Shown piece by piece: positions 58,834-64,000 of a stretch of DNA of 64,000 bases. Both the position numbers and the translations under genes were made by a program. Each line of letters starts with the position of its first letter. Positions within the stretch are counted from its first letter, which is position 1. Origin of the DNA: Argentina anserina (taxonomy: Eukaryota; Streptophyta; Magnoliopsida; Rosales; Rosaceae); assembly GCF_933775445.1 (NCBI RefSeq), contig NC_065875.1, positions 13,095,001 to 13,159,000 on the forward strand, read 5' to 3'. A model generated the notes under the pieces. The model was not told the DNA's origin and made no database searches. It was given only the letters and a program-made list of their open reading frames with translations.

Positions 58834-59180
58834 CTCAATTTGGGTCAAACAATTTTGAAAATATTCTCAATTAAATTATGGTATTTTAGGTATAAAAATT
58901 GATTCTGATACCCACCTCCCCCCTTAGGTATCAAGTTAGGGATTTTGTCAGCAATTGATTTCTAATGAGGAGGTAGGATCCACATTCATTCAAATTCTCC
59001 TATGTATTAGTAAATGACGAAATTCTCTTATTTCGCAATCAATTCTTCTATTCTCAATTCAATTACATGTTATAATGAGTAGTGACAAGTCATGATCCAA
59101 AGCTGGTGATAAGCGAGCATATGTAGATACCTCAACATGCAATTTATTTATGAATCATATGTATCTCTGGAATTTCTTTA
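57160..59180. repeat. AT-rich intergenic with two diverged repeat copies
   Basis: Segments 57215-57560 and 58735-59080 share an order of motifs: TTTGTGGGTTTTA or TTTTTGGGTTTTA, GATTCTGATACCCA, GGTATCAAGTTAGG, TTTGTCA. The second holds an (AT)n at 58798-58830. In between (57690-57930) are repeated ATCTC(C/T)GATATTT motifs. No gene. The repeat family is unknown to me. Confidence 0.55.
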
Positions 59181-59190
59181 TTTAATTTTA

Positions 59191-59513
59191 GGATAAAATA
59201 CCGGTCACTCCTCACAGTTTTACAAACTCGACAGTTTGCTCCTTCAAGTTTCAATTTTAACTAATCACTCTTTATACTTTTCAAATTCGAGCAATCTAAT
59301 TCGTCAGTCATCTTTCCATCTAATTTGGGTGTTAAGTCCATCAAATTTCTGTTTGCCTAAAAAACAACTTAACACTCAAATTAGATGGAAAAATGACGAA
59401 ATGACCATATTGCTCGAATTTAGAAAGTATAAGGAGTGCTAAATCAAAATTGAAACTTGAATGAGTAAACTGTCGAGTTTGTGATTGTTTGAGGAGTGAC
59501 TAGTATTTTATTT
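59191..59513. mobile_element. Fold-back MITE with about 150-bp inverted arms
   Basis: Left arm GGATAAAATACCGGTCACTC, AACTCGACAGTTTGCTC, TTCAAGTTTCAATTTT; right arm, reverse complement, ATAAAATACTAGTCACTC, AACTCGACAGTTTACTC, TTCAAGTTTCAATTTT. The arms cover nearly the whole 323 bp. A 9-bp duplication TTAATTTTA (59182-59190, 59514-59522) flanks it, suggesting a Mutator-type MITE. Transcripts would form a long hairpin. Confidence 0.88.
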
Positions 59514-59840
59514 TTAATTTTATGATGATGCTTAATTTAGAAATTAGTTGTAAACAATAAATTGCACACTTTTAGGGAACAAACATGGTAATTTTGATAA
59601 GTATTTAGGAATGTGAGCAACTTTTGTAAATATATGCCATATATAGATGAGGGACAAAGCGGATCTGTTACAAATAGCTAATAATATTGCCGGCAGAAAA
59701 AGCAAATAGTTGCTATATTTGACCTTTTAACTTAGGTGGACTTTGGATTTGATTTTAACCTCTACTCCACCAAATACTTTTTCAGAATAATCTACTGCAA
59801 CACTGAAAAAAAAAACATTTAGTGTGTCATGTAACAATCA

Positions 59841-60370
59841 CAGTAAATCTCTATAAATGAATAATATCAAGATCGGAAGAAATTATTATTTTAGCGGGAT
59901 TATTATATTATAGATAAATAAACAATTTATTTCATTTATCGATAAATTAATAATTTATTATTTTACAGAGAATTTTGTTGTTATTTTATAGAGAGTTTAT
60001 TCTCACTACTATGTTTATTTTTAGCTAGGATACTATATTTATTCGCTTTCCAAATTTGGTATAATTTCATGCCTACAAATAACTTTAAAATGATAAGTTT
60101 AAATAATTACTTTCCTTAATATGTATTATGAATTTTATTCACTATTTTTTATATATATTTGATCAATTATTAATCATTTTAACTATTTTTTTAAATTAAT
60201 TATTACCTTATATATTCAATTGGAATTAAAAAGATTTCAAAAACAATATTATCTTATGCATTTAGCGATGTTTATAGTAATATACACTGGTCCCGAGTTA
60301 GGATCAGAGAAAATTATTACTTAAGTGAGACTATTAATTTATCGATTATTCATTTATGGAGATTAGACTG
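59841..60370. mobile_element. TIR repeat (CAGTAAATCTC ends)
   Basis: Left CAGTAAATCTCTATAAATGA, right (reverse complement) CAGTCTAATCTCCATAAATG, with AAATTATTATTTTAG-type sub-terminal motifs in inverted order. The core is AT-rich, no transposase. No exact target duplication was found. Confidence 0.55.
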
Positions 60371-60660
60371 CAATTAATTTTGTACTAATAGCCCTTACTA
60401 GTTACTACATTTCCTTGCACGTCAATTGTTACCACCTTATTTGGTCAAATCCTGAAATTAAGGTTTTTGCCTTTTACCTAAATTAAAGAAAGAATATTAA
60501 GAACCATTACTACCCGTATCGACAATTCATATATCTTTCCAAAACTGGGGATACCATTCAATGGTTGTTTCTGTTAATACGTTTGGACTATGAAAGAAAT
60601 CAATAAATCTCGTCCTCTTCCTCATTGCATCACATTCCTTTTCATTTCCAAAACCATTTC
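60371..60660 (+). promoter_or_regulatory. Promoter and 5' UTR of the polygalacturonase gene
   Basis: 290 bp between the TIR repeat and the ATG. The last 60 bp are pyrimidine-rich, as in plant leaders. No certain TATA box. Confidence 0.35.
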
Positions 60661-62780
60661 ATGGACTCAAAACCTTCAACAATGTCTCCCGTACGTACTT
60701 TCTCTCTTCCCCTCCATCTCTAAGTTTCATTGATCCTCTTATATAGTTGTGTTTTTTAGGTTGAATTTCATATCCAAATAGATTGTTCGTGAGGATTAAT
60801 ATATTTATCTACATAAAATTTACAGGTTGTTATGATTGTTATTCTGGGATTACTATTGCTACAATCGGCAGAATGTAGATTAGGGAAGCAGATTGAGGAT
60901 ACTGTTACGTACTCTGCGATTACGTGCCGGAAACACAAAGCTCTTTTGACTGATTTCGGGGCCGTTGGTGATGGGAAAACATCGAACACAAAGGTCTTCA
61001 ATGATGCAGTTGCTAAATTGAGCCAGTATGCATCCGATGGCGGAGCACAGCTCATTGTGCCCCCAGGGAAATGGCTCACTGGAAGCTTCAACCTCACCAG
61101 CCACTTTACCCTTTTCCTTCACAAGGGTGCAGTTATTCTAGGGTCTCAGGTTTGGTTTCTGGCCCTAATATTGGTTCTTGCTTCATTTCTGAATTTCTGT
61201 TTGTTAACACCAATGCAAGTTTAGGTTTAGGTGATTGTGATTTGCTTATTAAATTTGGCTGACTTTAACAATTACAGACGTCTTTATCTAAATTGTATGT
61301 CTGAAAGAACATTCATACATCACATATCATATTTTTTGAATAAAAAAAATATATAGAGGGTGCTATGTAATTTCAACGAGATCATTGAAACTACATTTGG
61401 ACCAATTAGTTTCCTTCTTTTTCAACGACATTTATATATTTAGATCTACATGTGATATTCATCAGTATGGTCGAAATGTGTACTGGATATTTCAAACAAC
61501 TAATATGGATTTATATGTCATTATTCATCTACGAGTTTATTAACCATTACCAAATCAACAGGATGAGTCAGAGTGGCCTGTTGTTGCTCCACTGCCTTCA
61601 TATGGACAAGGAAGAGATGCCCCGGGTGGAAGGTTTAGCAGTCTCATCTTTGGAACAAATCTTACCGATGTTGTAATTACCGGTAATTAATTACCTACTC
61701 AGCTAATTTGGTATTTCATAAATGGCTTTAATCAAAGGGTTTCCTATTGGGTTTAGGTAACAATGGCACCATTGATGGCCAAGGAGCTCCTTGGTGGGAG
61801 AAGTTCCACAAGGGTCTTTTGAATGTCACCCGACCATACATGGTTGAGATTATGTACTCTAATCAGATCCAAATCTCTAATCTCACTTTTCAAAATTCTC
61901 CATCCTGGCACATCCATCCCGTTTACAGCAGGTTTAACCTTCTTCATATCTTGAACTGAACTTATTTGGCACTCAATTGCCTGCCACTGTGTGCTGAAAT
62001 TATGCTGTTAATTTTTGCAGTAACATTACTATACAGGGCGTTACTATCCTTGCACCAGTAGACGTTCCTAACACAGATGGCATTAACCCCGACTCATGTT
62101 CCCAAACTCGAATTGAAGACTGTTACATTGTCTCCGGAGATGACTGCATTGCAGTGAAGAGTGGCTGGGATCAGTATGGGATCAAGTTTGGAATGCCAAC
62201 CGAGCATCTTGTTATCAGAAGGCTCACCTGTATCTCACCTAAAAGTGCTACTGTTGCTCTAGGCAGCGAAATGTCCGGCGGAATCAGCAATATCAGAGTT
62301 GAATATGTCACAGCCATCAACACTGAATCCAGCATTAGGGTCAAAACGGCTGTAGGGAGAGGGGGTTATGTCAAAGACATTTTTGTACGAGGATTGACGT
62401 TGAACACTATGAAGTACGTTTTCTGGATGACAGGCGCCTACGGTTCACATCCAAGTGAAGGCTTCGATCCAAAGGCACTTCCCGTTATTCAGAACATCAA
62501 CTATAGAGACATTGTTGCTACAAATGTTTCTATTCCAGGACAGTTGGATGGACTTGCTAACGATCCTTTCAAGGGAATTTGCATATCAAATGTGAGTATG
62601 ACAATAACTGCAAAGCCAAAGAAAGTGCTGTGGAACTGCACCGATGTTGAGGGTGTTACAAGCAATGTGACTCCAAAGCCTTGCGCTTTGTTGCCTGAGG
62701 AGCCAAAGCCAATGGAGTGTGCTTTCCCTGAGGATAAGTTAGCAATTGAGAGCGTGAAGTTGTCGACTTGTTCTACGTAA
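60661..62780 (+). CDS. Polygalacturonase-like glycosidase (GH28)
   Basis: Five exons with GT-AG joints: 60661-60690, 60826-61149, 61562-61682, 61757-61931, 62021-62780; 469 aa. Residues about 11-27 (VVMIVILGLLLLQSAEC) are a signal peptide or anchor, so the enzyme is secreted to the wall. GH28 beta-helix motifs: LTDFGAVGDGKTSNTK, NTDGINPDS at 234-242, SGDDCIAVKSGWDQYG at 255-270 (Asp 236, 257, 258 are the acid residues), and RVKT at 323-326 in place of RIKT. The classical GHG histidine motif is absent; the region reads SPKSATVALGSEMSGGI, as is usual in the plant clade annotated as probable polygalacturonase. Family role: hydrolysis of homogalacturonan during wall remodelling. Activity on pectin is not certain for this clade. 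The frame is intact. Confidence 0.9.
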
Positions 62781-63104
62781 GGCTATATCAGATTTGATGC
62801 TTGAGGTAGCATCTCATATACAAGTTTTAACAATACTTGTAATGCATGAAATATGACATAAACTGAGCACTCAGTCTAAACATATTAAAAACAGGTAGGA
62901 TTTTATTGCCCTATATTGAATTCGGACAATGATAAAAGAAAGGTTGGGAATTGATACGACAGACTTTATAGCCAAGATCTGAACCAATTAAGAGATCCAT
63001 AACTTGGAATTTTTACAGCATAATCAATCTTTCAAGATCGAACTCAAAACAGAAAACTATAAATCAATTCTTGAAAAATCTAACACAATTTAAACTTCTC
63101 AAAC
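62781..63104. other. Convergent 3' ends of polygalacturonase and bL32m genes
   Basis: 324 bp between two tail-to-tail stop codons, presumably both 3' UTRs. Nothing else seen. Confidence 0.5.
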
Positions 63105-63921
63105 CTAAGCACTATCTATACCTCTCTCACCGGGATTTCCCTTATGTCCACTGCAGCAATAATAATGTGGCAGCTTGACACGACCACAACTCCTGCAACA
63201 AAAATTGATTAAGAGGTAAGAGTGATGTGATGCACCGTATCAATTTCTAAAGATCATATTGCAATATATATAGCTACTAAGCATCCAAAAGTTGAAAAAC
63301 ATATATACTGCAAACAAATATACCACATTCTTGATTTACATAATCATATTAGGTTCCAGATTTACTGAAGGTTTACTAAACAAGAAGTGAAAAACGAAGC
63401 AAAATACAAAAGTTTGATGTGTCATATTTCAAATAAAATAAAAGGTAAAAAGTATGCCAAACATTATAAATCTTTATGATGTTCAATTTTATTCTTTTCT
63501 ATTTGTATCACCATCTTTTCTAAAGCTTATCTCCTCTTATTCTAATGAACTCATCTGGCTGAAAACCTATTCTAATCCATCTGTGTTTCTTAAACGCCAC
63601 TAATACACTTGACAATATTTTGATAACCAGAACTATATGATTTGCTGACACGACATGGATAAGCTAATCACTAACTTCAACTGATATAGAAGTGTGCTAA
63701 GACCACCAAAGGATGATCAGAACAAATAAGTAGTCTATCAAACTAAACTCTAGCCAAACTGAACTATAATTCATTCTAAAACTGGAAAAAAAATAATTAT
63801 CCTCGAAACAGATTCCCACCACGAATTGAGAACTTTACAGAACGTACCTGCATCGGACTATCACAGGAACAGGCTTCAGCGCTTTCGGGCCATTTCTTAT
63901 GCCTCTCTTGTGGGGAGTAGT
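63105..63921 (-). CDS. MRPL32: Mitochondrial 50S ribosomal protein bL32, 3' exons only
   Basis: Two exons on the - strand: 63921-63848 (TTPHKRGIRNGPKALKPVPV, IVRC) and 63192-63105 (RSCGRVKLPHYYCCSGHKGN, PGERGIDSA, TAG), joined in frame at GCAG/GTACG and TTGCAG. This is the C-terminal half of a mitochondrial-type bL32, with the zinc-ribbon cysteines CxxC (CRSC) and CC (YYCCSG). The 5' exons lie beyond the right edge of the window, so the gene is partial here. It would act in the large subunit of the mitoribosome. The identification rests on the SPHKRGIRNGP-like and C4 pattern and is fairly sure. Confidence 0.82.
63193..63847 (-). other. Intron of the bL32m gene
   Basis: 655 bp between the two recognised exons, AT-rich. 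Nothing else seen. Sequence from 63922 to 64000 is a further intron. Confidence 0.6.
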
Positions 63922-64000
63922 CTGCACAACACATAACAAAATGACCACCAACATTCATATTACTGGTGCAAAACACCATATATTATCCCCTCATTACATT

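Overview
This is plant nuclear DNA, almost certainly from a eudicot. It has AT-rich intergenic sequence, GT-AG introns, Ty1/copia and Ty3/gypsy LTR retrotransposons, a TRIM, hAT and Mutator-like MITEs, and plant genes (VPS38, a plant-type polygalacturonase, an F-box/LRR gene). The repeat style would fit a rosid such as Rosaceae, but that is inference. No bacterial features, CRISPR arrays, rRNA genes or intact tRNA genes were seen.

Genes. Five host loci can be supported. (1) VPS38/UVRAG-like, + strand, six coding exons between 6433 and 10441, 352 aa, with an upstream ORF whose stop overlaps the start codon. (2) A small 177-aa protein with one PAH (SIN3-type) domain, - strand, 12872-13405, with a probable untranslated first exon near 14000. 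(3) An F-box/LRR gene, - strand, two exons, 51685-50720, 288 aa. (4) A GH28 polygalacturonase, + strand, five exons, 60661-62780, 469 aa. (5) The last two exons of a mitochondrial ribosomal protein bL32 gene, - strand, 63921-63105, running off the right edge.

Repeats, left to right: a decayed copia copy with gag joined to integrase (1-1244, with PBS and a possible LTR to about 2216); a 1.0-kb solo LTR (2852-3887); a non-autonomous MULE (5201-6108); a hAT MITE (10853-11374); a second TIR repeat (11826-12447); a solo LTR with a long (GA)n (15651-17452); a complete 591-bp TRIM (18275-18865); a TIR element (19462-20417); a large gypsy LTR that is itself interrupted (20591-26651); a second gypsy LTR (26991-29713); a hAT element holding a tRNA-like segment (30541-31166).

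The centre of the window (32326-50564) is one old copia element, bounded by 5-bp target-site duplications TGAAC and swollen to 18.2 kb by later insertions. An Athila-like LTR with a tRNA-Asp-type primer site sits in it (33036-43082). Inside that LTR is a 7.9-kb Ty3/gypsy element (35009-42899, TSD CATAT, nearly identical LTRs). A 2.76-kb gypsy solo LTR (46786-49543, TSD AAGAG) sits elsewhere in the copia. The 7.9-kb element has lost protease, RT, RNase H and most of integrase, and its 3' region carries sense-strand fragments of at least three host genes: cytochrome b5, histone H2A and ribosomal protein L5. The copia insertion lies about 150 bp downstream of the F-box stop codon, in the same orientation.

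Right of the F-box gene are a third copy of the TGTAAYR gypsy LTR family (53069-56607, TSD CTTAG, with a tandem array and a nested 150-bp hAT MITE), a larger MITE of the same hAT family (56638-57151), a fold-back MITE (59191-59513) and a TIR repeat (59841-60370), then the polygalacturonase. The genes do not form a pathway; this is ordinary plant gene space separated by retrotransposon nests.
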